Below, one piece after another: positions 9,894 to 17,714 of a stretch of DNA of 64,000 nucleotides (positions are counted from its first letter, which is position 1; the number at the start of each line of letters is the position of its first letter). This DNA comes from Aquimarina megaterium XH134 (GTDB lineage Bacteria; Bacteroidota; Bacteroidia; Flavobacteriales; Flavobacteriaceae). Where the stretch lies: contig NZ_JACB01000001.1 in the NCBI RefSeq assembly GCF_000520975.1, positions 186,001 through 250,000 of the forward strand, read 5' to 3'. The notes beneath the pieces were generated by a model. The model made no database searches and had not been told where the DNA came from. It saw only the letters and a list, made by a program, of their open reading frames with translations. The position numbers were made by a program, and so were the translations under genes.

Positions 9894-11255
9894 ATGATGC
9901 AAAACAATAATTTACCCATAGCAATAATAGGTGCTGGCCCAGTAGGATTAGCTGCAGCTGCACATTTACTAGCACAAAACCTCCCTTACATTGTATTTGA
10001 ATCGGGAAGCTCTGTCGGGCAAAATATACGTTCCTGGAGCCACGTTCGTGTGTTTTCTCCCTGGAAATATAATATAGATCGAGTTGCAAAAGAATTATTA
10101 GAACAAACCGATTGGATAGCTCCTGATGAAAATGAATTACCTACAGGACAAGAGTTAGTAGAACACTATTTTCGACCATTAGCAAATTTACCTCAGATTA
10201 AACCACACATTCATTTGAATAGTAAAGTTCTTTCTATCGGAAGAAAAGGTTTGGATAAAATGAAAACCTGGGGACGTGAGAGTAAACCTTTCTCTATTAA
10301 GGTTCAAGAAAATGGAAACATTAATTATTATGAAGCAAAAGCGGTAATTGATGCTACAGGAACCTGGAATCAACCCAACCCTATTGGTTCTGGCGGTGTG
10401 TTTGCAGAAGGAGAACAAGAACTAAATGAGCATATCTTTTATGGTATCCCTAATGTAAAAGCAGAACATCTAGAACGTTATAAAAACAAAAATGTAGTTG
10501 TTGTAGGAGGAGGACATTCTGCGATTAATGCTTTATTAGATTTAGGAGGCATTCAAAAAGAATACCCAGAAACACAACTTAATTGGGTATTAAGAAAAGA
10601 TAATATGAACAAGGTGTATGGTGGGAAACAAGAAGATGCGCTAGAAGCCAGAGGTGCTCTTGGTATTCGTATTGAGCAATTGGTCAATAGTGGAAAATTA
10701 AATGTCTATACGCCTTTCCATATCTTAAAACTGACCAAAAAAGAAGACGGTATCCAAATCATCGGTGACCTAAATGGCGAAATAGAAGCTATCAATCAAA
10801 TAGATGAAATAATCAGTAATACAGGTTCACGACCAAATTTGGAAATGATTCGAGAGGTACGAACAGATCTAGATGCCTCACTAGAATCGGTTTTTGATCT
10901 TGCCGAATTAATTGATCCAAATGTTCATAGTTGTGGAACAGTAAGACCCCACGGAGAAAAAGAGCTTCGCCATCCCGAAAAAGATTTTTACATCGTGGGT
11001 TCTAAAAGTTATGGTAGAGCTCCAACATTTTTAATGGCCACAGGATATGAGCAGGTACGCTCTATAGTAGCTCATATGGCTGGTGATATTGAAGCTGCAA
11101 AACGAGTTGAACTTAATTTACCAGAAACAGGAGTGTGTAGTACCGATTTTGCAACCGACAAAAAAAGTGACAGTGTAGCTTGCTGCTCTTCAGAACTAAC
11201 CATAGAAGGAGTAGAAACTACAAGTTCTGGTTGCAGAACGTCGGGATGCAATTAA
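9894..11255 (+). CDS. FAD/NAD(P)-dependent oxidoreductase with cysteine-rich tail
   Basis: 453 residues, cytosolic. FAD-binding Rossmann motif IIGAGPVGLAAAAHLL at residues ~11-26, ATG-type motif VIDATGTWNQPNP, and a second NAD(P)-binding motif VVVVGGGHSAINALLDLGG near residue 203: a flavin monooxygenase/thioredoxin-reductase-like two-dinucleotide fold. The last ~41 residues are an added tail with C415, a C430-C431 pair, C447 and C452, very like the Cys pairs of the small protein encoded next. Likely acts on a thiophilic substrate such as an arsenical, given the ArsO-like gene at 13396 and the MFS gene, but the reaction is not known to me. Begins MM; either ATG could be used. Confidence 0.75.
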   Translation: MMQNNNLPIAIIGAGPVGLAAAAHLLAQNLPYIVFESGSSVGQNIRSWSHVRVFSPWKYNIDRVAKELLEQTDWIAPDENELPTGQELVEHYFRPLANLPQIKPHIHLNSKVLSIGRKGLDKMKTWGRESKPFSIKVQENGNINYYEAKAVIDATGTWNQPNPIGSGGVFAEGEQELNEHIFYGIPNVKAEHLERYKNKNVVVVGGGHSAINALLDLGGIQKEYPETQLNWVLRKDNMNKVYGGKQEDALEARGALGIRIEQLVNSGKLNVYTPFHILKLTKKEDGIQIIGDLNGEIEAINQIDEIISNTGSRPNLEMIREVRTDLDASLESVFDLAELIDPNVHSCGTVRPHGEKELRHPEKDFYIVGSKSYGRAPTFLMATGYEQVRSIVAHMAGDIEAAKRVELNLPETGVCSTDFATDKKSDSVACCSSELTIEGVETTSSGCRTSGCN

Positions 11256-11271
11256 AAAAATAAAAAATGAT

Positions 11272-11298
11272 GCATCACTATAAAAGTCTTGCGTCTTA
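11272..11298 (+). promoter_or_regulatory. Candidate ECF (SigZ-like) promoter, copy 2
   Basis: GCATCA (11272-11277), 14 bases, CGTCTTA (11292-11298). It lies 17 bases after the flavoprotein stop and 51 bases before the ATG of the cysteine-pair peptide, so the peptide-MFS-sigma genes have their own start site even though they follow the flavoprotein on the same strand. Beyond the two blocks, flanking bases also resemble copy 1 (A-rich spacer, AAGAG after the -10 block). If this sigma factor reads it, its own gene (12678-13217) is autoregulated. Confidence 0.65.
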
Positions 11299-11348
11299 AA
11301 GAGTGAAAACAATACATAACAACATAGAAGTATTAAAAATTAATAATT

Positions 11349-11534
11349 ATGAAAAAGAGAAATACAAATAAGCAGGTAGAAATAGCTGAACAAGGTAGTG
11401 TATGCTGTGGGTCTACAACGGTACAAGCACAATCTGCACAAAGCTCTTGTTGTGAGCAACCTACAGATGGATCATCGTGTTGTGATAAAGAAGAGAGTAA
11501 AGAAATTAATATTGAAAAAACTGGATGTTGCTAA
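11349..11534 (+). CDS. Small protein with four Cys-Cys pairs, possible arsenic-binding peptide
   Basis: 61 residues, ATG at 11349, no signal peptide. It holds eight cysteines, all as adjacent pairs: 19-20, 34-35, 44-45 and the last two residues 60-61, set in a Ser/Gln/Glu-rich, otherwise unstructured chain. Vicinal cysteines bind As(III) and other soft metals, so a sequestering or shuttle role like a metallothionein is plausible. Similar pairs occur in the tails of the flavoprotein upstream and the sigma factor downstream. The stop overlaps the MFS start by 10 bases. It has its own candidate promoter and a strong hairpin just downstream, as would suit high expression. I know no named family; a ribosomally made modified peptide is an alternative. 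Confidence 0.75.
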   Translation: MKKRNTNKQVEIAEQGSVCCGSTTVQAQSAQSSCCEQPTDGSSCCDKEESKEINIEKTGCC

Positions 11535-12706
11535 CCAAAAGCTCTCCTATCTCCAAAGAACAAAGCTCCTCATTTCGAGGAGCTTTGCGTGCTAGTGGAG
11601 TGATGGCTTTTGCAGGATTAGGGGATGCCGTTTTATACCCTGTACTTCCCATTTATGGTAAAGAATTAGGTTTTTCTGTATTTTTTATTGGTATGTTATT
11701 ATCGGTAAATCGTTTCGTAAGAATTATTGCAAACACACCTATTGCAAATTGGATACATCGAATCGGAATCCGAAAAATGTTAATTATCGCCGCAACACTG
11801 GCTACACTAACTACTTTTATATATGGACTGAAATTAGGTTTAATTTCTTTTTTAATAGCAAGAATTTTTTGGGGACTTAGCTATTCTGGATTAAAAATAT
11901 CTACTTTATCTTATGCTTCACAAGCTAAAGAAAAGTCTGGTTTAGCATTCGGATTATCACAAAGCATCAAATCATTAGGAGCTTTATTTGTACTTTGGTT
12001 TGGGCCAATCGTCATTAGTGAATTTGGTATTCAAAATGGGTTATTTAGCATAGCATTAATCAGTTCGTTAGGTATACTTTTAGCGTATTCATTACCAAAA
12101 ATTGAATCTGAAACAAAAGACGATGTCGTAAAAACAAATCTTACTTTTTATCCAAATGCTATCAATTTATTAGTATTTATAGTATCTGTTTCAATAGATG
12201 GAATTTTAGTCGTATCTCTATCACATTTATTATCAGAAAACATAATCAATTCGAGTAAGTTACTTGGTTATGTGGCGTTTTATTTGTTATTAAAACGATT
12301 ATTTGTTTTGTTGTTTTCTATAATCGGAGGCATGCTCACCATACATTTTCGACCACTATTCTTATTTTCAATTTCAATTAGTATTTGTTTATTAGCAATG
12401 GCATTGATTGCATTCGACAGTACCATTTTGGGTATTATTCTAGCTTTTTTATTCAATACAATTGTGGTTACTTTTTCGCCACTTATTGCCATCAAGAATT
12501 CACAAAACAAAGATAATTCTTTACAGGCAATTTCTAGTGTAAGTACATGGTGGGATATAGGTGCTGCCGTTGGTGCATTTATCGGAATCTACGCCATCGA
12601 ATTTCTTGGAATACAAAACCTATATTTATCTTTGTGTATAATAGGAACAATTTTATTCATCAATTTCTCTATAAAAAATGCAAAATCAAGTCGTTCAACT
12701 ATATAA
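11525..12706 (+). CDS. MFS transporter, probable efflux
   Basis: 393 residues with about 12 hydrophobic segments, a major-facilitator protein (early VMAFAGLGDAVLYPVLPIYG and the R-x-x-x-x-P-I-A-x-x-I-x-R-I-G-x-R loop). The start at 11525 overlaps the preceding stop; an ATG at 11603 just before the first membrane segment would also leave an intact transporter and would put the 11561-11587 hairpin outside the coding region. Given its neighbours it likely exports the product of the flavoproteins (an oxidised or conjugated arsenical). It is not an ArsB, Acr3 or ArsJ by sequence features. Its 3' end overlaps the sigma-factor gene by 29 bases. Confidence 0.8.
   Translation: MLLTKSSPISKEQSSSFRGALRASGVMAFAGLGDAVLYPVLPIYGKELGFSVFFIGMLLSVNRFVRIIANTPIANWIHRIGIRKMLIIAATLATLTTFIYGLKLGLISFLIARIFWGLSYSGLKISTLSYASQAKEKSGLAFGLSQSIKSLGALFVLWFGPIVISEFGIQNGLFSIALISSLGILLAYSLPKIESETKDDVVKTNLTFYPNAINLLVFIVSVSIDGILVVSLSHLLSENIINSSKLLGYVAFYLLLKRLFVLLFSIIGGMLTIHFRPLFLFSISISICLLAMALIAFDSTILGIILAFLFNTIVVTFSPLIAIKNSQNKDNSLQAISSVSTWWDIGAAVGAFIGIYAIEFLGIQNLYLSLCIIGTILFINFSIKNAKSSRSTI
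11561..11587 (+). repeat. Perfect 11-bp inverted repeat after the Cys-pair peptide gene
   Basis: Arms 11561-11571 (CAAAGCTCCTC) and 11577-11587 with a 5-base ATTTC loop, 27 bases past the peptide stop and inside the first codons of the longer MFS frame. No T-run follows on either strand close by, so it is not a standard intrinsic terminator. It may stabilise the peptide mRNA or lower MFS expression relative to the peptide. Confidence 0.6.
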
Positions 12707-13217
12707 TCCTTTATTGGGCTATGTTAAAAAGCGTGTCCGCAATCAGGAAGATGCTGAAGATTTAACCCAAGATGTATTTTTGAAATTATCCAAATCGAAT
12801 GGTAATGGTGTCGATAACCTTAAAAGCTGGGTGTATACCATTGCCAAAAATACAATTACCGATTATTATCGTAAAAAACAATTGCATACAAATACCATTA
12901 AAGATGATGCATTTTTTGATTATGACACCGATAATGATGCTGGTATAGAGCTGGGTAAATGTGTACATTCTTTTGTTAATCAATTACCAGAAGAGTATCG
13001 AGAATTAATGATCTTATCTGAAATAAAGGAAATACCACAAAAAGAAATAGCCGAACAGCTTAATATAAACTATGTTACGGTGCGTTCTAAAATTCAGCGG
13101 GGAAGAAAAAAACTTAAGGAACTGTTTGAAGGTTGTTGTACTATTTTACAAGGTGGAAAAGGAAGTATTTTGGACTTCAAATCAAAAACAGGAAGTAATA
13201 AGAAATCATCCTGTTAA
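12678..13217 (+). CDS. ECF sigma factor, SigZ-like, with C-terminal cysteines
   Basis: 179 residues. Region 2 is clear (QEDAEDLTQDVFLKLSK and LKSWVYTIAKNTITDYYR), as is region 4 (LPEEYRELMILSEIKEIPQKEIAEQLNINY, then TVRSKIQRGRKKLKELF). After region 4 comes an extra ~28-residue tail starting with a C153-C154 pair and ending in a C-terminal Cys179; this tail is typical of SigZ proteins. No anti-sigma gene is adjacent, so the tail itself could sense thiol-reactive metals (inferred). Its gene overlaps the MFS gene. Three identical-spaced promoter-like elements in this module make it a likely local regulator, standing in for the ArsR repressor usual in arsenic operons. Confidence 0.85.
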   Translation: MQNQVVQLYNPLLGYVKKRVRNQEDAEDLTQDVFLKLSKSNGNGVDNLKSWVYTIAKNTITDYYRKKQLHTNTIKDDAFFDYDTDNDAGIELGKCVHSFVNQLPEEYRELMILSEIKEIPQKEIAEQLNINYVTVRSKIQRGRKKLKELFEGCCTILQGGKGSILDFKSKTGSNKKSSC

Positions 13218-13229
13218 TAATTATCATTG

Positions 13230-13256
13230 GCATCATTTCTCACATACTACGTCTAC
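13230..13256 (+). promoter_or_regulatory. Candidate ECF (SigZ-like) promoter, copy 3
   Basis: GCATCA (13230-13235), 14 bases, CGTCTAC (13250-13256), starting 13 bases after the sigma-factor stop and 140 bases before the ArsO-like ATG at 13396. The spacing matches copies 1 and 2 exactly. The 13257-13395 leader between it and the gene has no ORF of note. Confidence 0.6.
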
Positions 13257-13395
13257 AGAAATAAACTAATTATATGAATTTATTTGATATACTTCACAAT
13301 AATTATGTGCATCACTTTGCTGAGAGTAATCTTTGCATGTTAATACCTATGTGTCAAAATTCGGGAAGTATCCTACCAAATAAAAATAGCTATAA

Positions 13396-14448
13396 ATGAA
13401 AATATACGATACTCTTGTAATTGGTGGTGGACAAGCAGGGCTTTCGGTAGCTTATTTTTTGCGCAGACAAAAATTAAACTATCTAATTCTGGATGATAAA
13501 GATAAACCCGGAGGCTCTTGGTTACAAACCTGGGATAGCCTCAAATTATTTTCACCAACAGAATACAGCTCATTATCTGGTTGGGCTATGCCCAAAAGTA
13601 AACATGAATATCCAACCAAAAAAGAGTTCATCTATTATCTCGATGCCTACGAAAAACGTTATGAGTTTCCGATTCTGCGAAATACACAAGTAATTTCGGT
13701 AGCTAAAAACAATGATCTTTTCACAGTCGAAACTAATCAAGGAATTTTTCACAGTAAAACTTTGGTTAGTGCAACAGGTACAGCACAACAACCTTTTATC
13801 CCGCAATACCCAAATCAGGAGTTATTTCAAGGAGAACAACTACACTCTTTACATTATAAAAATTCTGAAGGTCTTATCGGTAAAAAGGTGTTGATCATTG
13901 GTGGAGGGAATTCTGGTGCTCAAATTTTAGCCGAAGTTTCAAAAATAGCGCAAACACAATGGATAACATTAGAAGAGCCTCATTTTTTGCCTGATAATAT
14001 AGATGGGCGTTATCTATTTAATGCTGCCACTCAACAATTTTTAGGAAAATCTAGCCAAGAAAAAGGCAAAAGTACTAATGTCTCTTTAGCAAATATTGTT
14101 ATGGTAGAAAGCGTAAAAGAAGCCCGAAACAGGAATGTATTACATGCCAAACGTCCTTTTGCTTCCTTTTATGAAAAAGGAGTCATTTGGGAAAATAAAA
14201 CCAAAGAAGAGTTTGATACTGTGATTTGGTGTACAGGTTTTAAAGCAAATTTAGATCATTTACAATCCCTTAATATCATCGAGAACAATCGTATTAAAAC
14301 CCAATACACACGTTCTATAAAGGAACCTATGCTTTGGTTAGTAGGTTATGGCAGTTGGACCGGTTTTGCATCAGCAACCATTTACGGTGTAGGTAAAACA
14401 GCAAGGCAGACAGTTAAAGAAATATCGGCAGTTATACATCAAAAATAG
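13396..14448 (+). CDS. arsO: ArsO-like NAD(P)H-dependent flavin monooxygenase
   Basis: 350 residues, cytosolic. FAD motif VIGGGQAGLSVAYFLRR, then PGGSWLQTWDSLKLFSPTEYSS, YPTKKEFIYYLDAYEKRY, VSATGTAQQPFIPQYP, second dinucleotide motif IIGGGNSGAQILAEVS near residue 170 and LPDNIDGRYLFNAAT. This run of motifs is what I recall of the ArsO family found in arsenic operons; its exact substrate is unsettled in the literature known to me. It sits 178 bases after the sigma-factor gene behind the third candidate promoter. The symbol is a family-level assignment. Together with the MFS and Cys-pair peptide it is the main reason for calling the region an arsenic module. Confidence 0.82.
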   Translation: MKIYDTLVIGGGQAGLSVAYFLRRQKLNYLILDDKDKPGGSWLQTWDSLKLFSPTEYSSLSGWAMPKSKHEYPTKKEFIYYLDAYEKRYEFPILRNTQVISVAKNNDLFTVETNQGIFHSKTLVSATGTAQQPFIPQYPNQELFQGEQLHSLHYKNSEGLIGKKVLIIGGGNSGAQILAEVSKIAQTQWITLEEPHFLPDNIDGRYLFNAATQQFLGKSSQEKGKSTNVSLANIVMVESVKEARNRNVLHAKRPFASFYEKGVIWENKTKEEFDTVIWCTGFKANLDHLQSLNIIENNRIKTQYTRSIKEPMLWLVGYGSWTGFASATIYGVGKTARQTVKEISAVIHQK

Positions 14449-14673
14449 ATTTCCTGCCATTCTGTTATTTAAAAAAAAGAGAGAGAACCTCTACCGACCT
14501 TGCCTATATTCAATTGAGTTGGAGTGACTGCATACAAACTTATGTCTAAGATCAAGATTGGAGAATGAAAATGATGGATTGTTACTCATTATAACCCCTT
14601 CTTGTTTATTAAGTTTGAAAGTGAAATTATTTCTAAACTTTTCATCTCTATTTCAATAGAAATACCTCCGAAC

Positions 14674-14703
14674 TATCAATTAAAATAAAATTTTTAATTG
14701 ATA
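14674..14703. terminator. AT-rich 12-bp hairpin between convergent genes
   Basis: Arms TATCAATTAAAA (14674-14685) and TTTTAATTGATA (14692-14703) with a 6-base loop, 12 bases past the stop of the minus-strand gene ending at 14716 and facing the plus-strand ArsO-like gene ending at 14448. The stem is almost all A-T, so it is weak as a terminator; a bidirectional role is inferred from position. The rest of 14449-14673 shows no feature. Confidence 0.4.
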
Positions 14704-14715
14704 TGATCATAAATT

Positions 14716-15390
14716 TTAGTTTACTAACTTTTGACATACAATACGCATTAAACTCTTAAAACTAGTTTGATGTAATTCTACTTTGAATGAATCCGCAATA
14801 CATTCGAAAGTGCTATCATGAAAACCAAAAAAGAAGTGCTTGGCACTTTTCCAATTATCTGCATTGTGGTTGGTATGTATACTATTTATTTTCTTAATCT
14901 CTTTTATCCAATTCGAGTTGATAATTTGTAGAGGAGCATAAAACTCAAGACCTTTACCGTATAATGGATGTCCTTCGAATACTTCATCATTTGGAGAACC
15001 CAACTTGGCTGATGTGCAATGCTCAAATTCTACTAAAGCTAAAGAGGTAACTTTATCGCTAGCAGTGTCGACTATGGTTGTGTAAGTTCCATCCCAGTTT
15101 GGATCTACTGATTTTACATAAAATAATAAATATGCCTTATGATCATTAAGGAATACATGAGGTAGTGGAGCTCCTACATCCCATGCAACTGGAAAGTCAA
15201 TAACGTCGGCATATTCTTCGTTTTTTGAAACAGCGAGTTGGCGTTCGCATATGAGGAGGTTCTTAGAAGCTTCATCAAACTCTGGCCATTCAATACCAGT
15301 ATTTTTTGTAGAAACAGCAATACTTGCTTTTTTAAGTCTTGCCTTGGCTTCATTCAATTTATTCTCATAGTGTTTAATAATTGTTGACAT
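14716..15390 (-). CDS. Uncharacterised protein with HDSTFECIA motif, immunity-like
   Basis: 224 residues, no signal peptide. Residues ~1-60 are helical and charged; the rest is a compact domain with FPVAWDVGAPLPHVF, DPNWDGTYT, KLGSPNDEVFEGHPLYGKGL and HDSTFECIADSF. I recall this motif set from a widespread but unnamed bacterial family found near polymorphic toxins and in actinobacteria. No catalytic residues are evident. It is the last gene of the 14.7-33.6 kb minus-strand array. A cytosolic immunity role is inferred only from family distribution and neighbours. Confidence 0.7.
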   Translation of the reverse strand: MSTIIKHYENKLNEAKARLKKASIAVSTKNTGIEWPEFDEASKNLLICERQLAVSKNEEYADVIDFPVAWDVGAPLPHVFLNDHKAYLLFYVKSVDPNWDGTYTTIVDTASDKVTSLALVEFEHCTSAKLGSPNDEVFEGHPLYGKGLEFYAPLQIINSNWIKEIKKINSIHTNHNADNWKSAKHFFFGFHDSTFECIADSFKVELHQTSFKSLMRIVCQKLVN

Positions 15391-15407
15391 AGTTTGATCT
15401 TCAATTT

Positions 15408-16379
15408 TTATTGTCTTGCTCCGATATTTTGATCAGTAATTTTTATTTTGGTAATGTTGTTTAGATCTATATCAATAATTGTCCCTGTATCTCCATAGCA
15501 GACTAAATGTGTACCTATGACTTCTACTTTATGGATTGGGTTTGAAAACGTAAAAAAGATGGCCCAATTTAATTCTCCGTTTACTGTTGTTGATGCGACA
15601 TAACCTTCATTCCCCATAGCGCCATCGCCAAATACAAATTTTTGATTTTCATATTCAAAAGCTCCATGAAAAATACTAACTTCTGTCCAGATATCATCAT
15701 CATATTTTTCAATTCCCTCTAATGTTGTGTCACATAGAGGTGACCAATATTGTTTGGTTTCTCCATTATTCGGATCGTAGGTACTGTATACATTTCCTAT
15801 TACAAAATCTCCCTCTCCCATGACGATACAATCAAAACCTGGCAAATAGCCTTGTTTCCATTTTTCTTGTATTTTAGGATGCAACATATATTCTAATTCA
15901 TCAAAATTTATTTTTTCTATTTCTTGTAAAAAATGGTTAGGTAAATCTTCTAAAAATTGTCTTACCTGGTTTAGTTTATCTGTTACTAAATCGACGTCAT
16001 TAAGTCTTCTAATTTCTATTGTTTCTGTTTCCTTTGGTTCTAACAACTCATTGAAAGAACTGCACAATTGGCACTTAAAATGAATGTATTCTGTACCTAC
16101 ACTTAAATAAACCAATGCATTTAAAAAATGTGGTTTTACGGTTTCGTTTGACCATTGATACTCATCAAAATCTAATTCTAATCGCCATTGCTTATTTAAT
16201 CCCCAAGCGGCATATTCAAACTGGCAAATAATAGGCAAAGGATGATTAAACTGTTTTTCTTTTAAAATTTGCTCGTATGCAGGATCTATATTTTGTTTTA
16301 TTTTGGTTAACCGTTCTCTTAAAATTGCATTGAGTTCTGTATAAAATTTACTTTTTTTTACACTTTCTAAATCATCCAT
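15408..16379 (-). CDS. Hypothetical cytosolic protein with beta-rich C-terminus
   Basis: 323 residues, no signal peptide or membrane segment. The N-terminal half is helical and has a C-Q-L-C pair near residue 105. The C-terminal half (from ~170) repeats short beta units (FDCIVMGEGDFVIGNVYSTYD, GAFEYENQKFVFGDGAMGNEG, ELNWAIFFTFSNPIHKVEV, THLVCYGDTGTIIDID), perhaps a small propeller-like domain. Not recognised. It is 4 bases from the next gene in the array and 17 bases from the gene downstream, so they are probably transcribed together. Confidence 0.65.
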   Translation of the reverse strand: MDDLESVKKSKFYTELNAILRERLTKIKQNIDPAYEQILKEKQFNHPLPIICQFEYAAWGLNKQWRLELDFDEYQWSNETVKPHFLNALVYLSVGTEYIHFKCQLCSSFNELLEPKETETIEIRRLNDVDLVTDKLNQVRQFLEDLPNHFLQEIEKINFDELEYMLHPKIQEKWKQGYLPGFDCIVMGEGDFVIGNVYSTYDPNNGETKQYWSPLCDTTLEGIEKYDDDIWTEVSIFHGAFEYENQKFVFGDGAMGNEGYVASTTVNGELNWAIFFTFSNPIHKVEVIGTHLVCYGDTGTIIDIDLNNITKIKITDQNIGARQ

Positions 16380-16383
16380 ATTC

Positions 16384-17082
16384 CTAAATCAATTTTGTCC
16401 AGTTTTTATAATACCAATCGTCTTCGGCAGGTAGTTGATGTTCTGAGCAATCAAAGGTTTCTTGTACAGAAAAAATGTCTCCTTTGTCTACTGCTTCGGG
16501 TGTCCATAAATCCAACAAATCATGTTTATCTTTAACTTCTTTAAGTTTTTCTTTTACCTTTTTAAAACAATATATATTACCAAACATACCATTTCCAAAA
16601 GGGCTATAATTAGAATACTTACAGCTTAAACAGGTTTTTAAATAGATGTTTTCTGGTAATTGATTCTGTAAAGCTATTAAGGCATCTTCGATCCATTCTA
16701 GTTTCTTTTTAATCATAAATTCACCAAAAGAAGTGATCAACGTCAAACTGTTAAGTTCACTATCTAAACCATCTATGGTCGTGGTTTCGCCCACTTCAAT
16801 ATTAGCGGTTAGGTTTTCTATAAAGATTTTATCTGTTTTAGTGTTAAAGAGTTGTATTGGGATCGTTATGGTTAGTTTAAAATTGGTTACATCTCCAGAG
16901 CCGTCTTGAAACATTTCATAATCAAATTTGGTATCATCAATTTTATTTGCTGTTAATTGATCAAAATCCGGACCTTCAAAATCAATACCTCTCAAATTAA
17001 AAGACATATCACTACCATCAGACTTTATATAGATAGTTTCTGCTCCTCTTTTATCTTGATATGTTGCTAAGTATTTTCGCAT
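16384..17082 (-). CDS. Hypothetical protein with four-Cys cluster, DUF6304-like
   Basis: 232 residues, cytosolic. Begins RKYLATYQDKRGAETIYIKSDG. Near residue 150 a CLSC knuckle is followed by a second Cys in NIYCFKK and a third in FDCSEH: a spacing that could bind zinc. I associate the N-terminal block with DUF6304, from memory and without a search. The gene lies 7 bases downstream of the 17090-17650 gene and 4 bases upstream of the 15408-16379 gene, so the three form one unit. Confidence 0.6.
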   Translation of the reverse strand: MRKYLATYQDKRGAETIYIKSDGSDMSFNLRGIDFEGPDFDQLTANKIDDTKFDYEMFQDGSGDVTNFKLTITIPIQLFNTKTDKIFIENLTANIEVGETTTIDGLDSELNSLTLITSFGEFMIKKKLEWIEDALIALQNQLPENIYLKTCLSCKYSNYSPFGNGMFGNIYCFKKVKEKLKEVKDKHDLLDLWTPEAVDKGDIFSVQETFDCSEHQLPAEDDWYYKNWTKLI

Positions 17083-17089
17083 AGGTTGT

Positions 17090-17650
17090 TTATTTTTCTA
17101 TCAAGTAAGAAAATCCAATGTCAGTAACCTTACTTTGCATTTTATTTGAAACTCGATTAATTTGAAACTCGAATGTAGCTTCTTCAATATCATCTTGAGA
17201 AACAAATCCTCCTAAAATATTTACAGTATACCAACCATTTTTCACTCCTATTTTTTGCCTGACACCTGCTTTAGCGGCTTCATTTAAACGATGTATTCCT
17301 TTATTTTCGGTCCAGTTTTTTAAATAAGGTACTGTTACTAAACAAATTTCATCATTAATTACATGTAATACATAACCTGTTTTTTCGAACAATAGCAAAC
17401 TTGTATCTTTCTTGAATACAGATGTTTGACCATTGGTATTAAAAAAGATGGTATATGGTTGGTTTTTAATATTACTCATAGGAATCATGATTCCTTCTTG
17501 TATGGCCAATTCTGCACTATCATTTGTAGTAAACTCACTTATTAAATCGTCTGATAAATTATTCTCTTTCTTAAACTGCAATAAATTAGCCGGGTCTGTT
17601 AAAAAGAAATAATCCCAGGTATCATTTAAACATTCTGTAAATTTTATCAT
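17090..17650 (-). CDS. Hypothetical cytosolic protein, immunity-like
   Basis: 186 residues, no signal. Begins KFTECLNDTWDYFFLTDP; the remainder is predicted mixed alpha/beta with YTVNILGGFVSQDD near the end. No family recognised. First gene of a tight three-gene group running to 15408. Small, acidic, orphan cytosolic proteins of this kind fill the array; function unknown. Confidence 0.6.
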   Translation of the reverse strand: MIKFTECLNDTWDYFFLTDPANLLQFKKENNLSDDLISEFTTNDSAELAIQEGIMIPMSNIKNQPYTIFFNTNGQTSVFKKDTSLLLFEKTGYVLHVINDEICLVTVPYLKNWTENKGIHRLNEAAKAGVRQKIGVKNGWYTVNILGGFVSQDDIEEATFEFQINRVSNKMQSKVTDIGFSYLIEK

Positions 17651-17714
17651 TTTCTAAAAAAGCTTTTTGGGTTGCATCTTTTATTTGTTGTTTAATACTT
17701 CGAAATCATAAACG

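Noticed and set aside
12547..12765. 72-codon plus-strand frame over the MFS/sigma junction, and similar frames opposite long genes
   Set aside because: They lie in alternative frames of well-supported genes and show no protein-like motifs.
13309..13335. A fourth GCATCA followed by AATCTTT, after the third candidate sigma promoter
   Set aside because: The second block has only four of seven matching bases and needs a 13-base spacer, so it is not better than chance. The copy at 13230 fits exactly.
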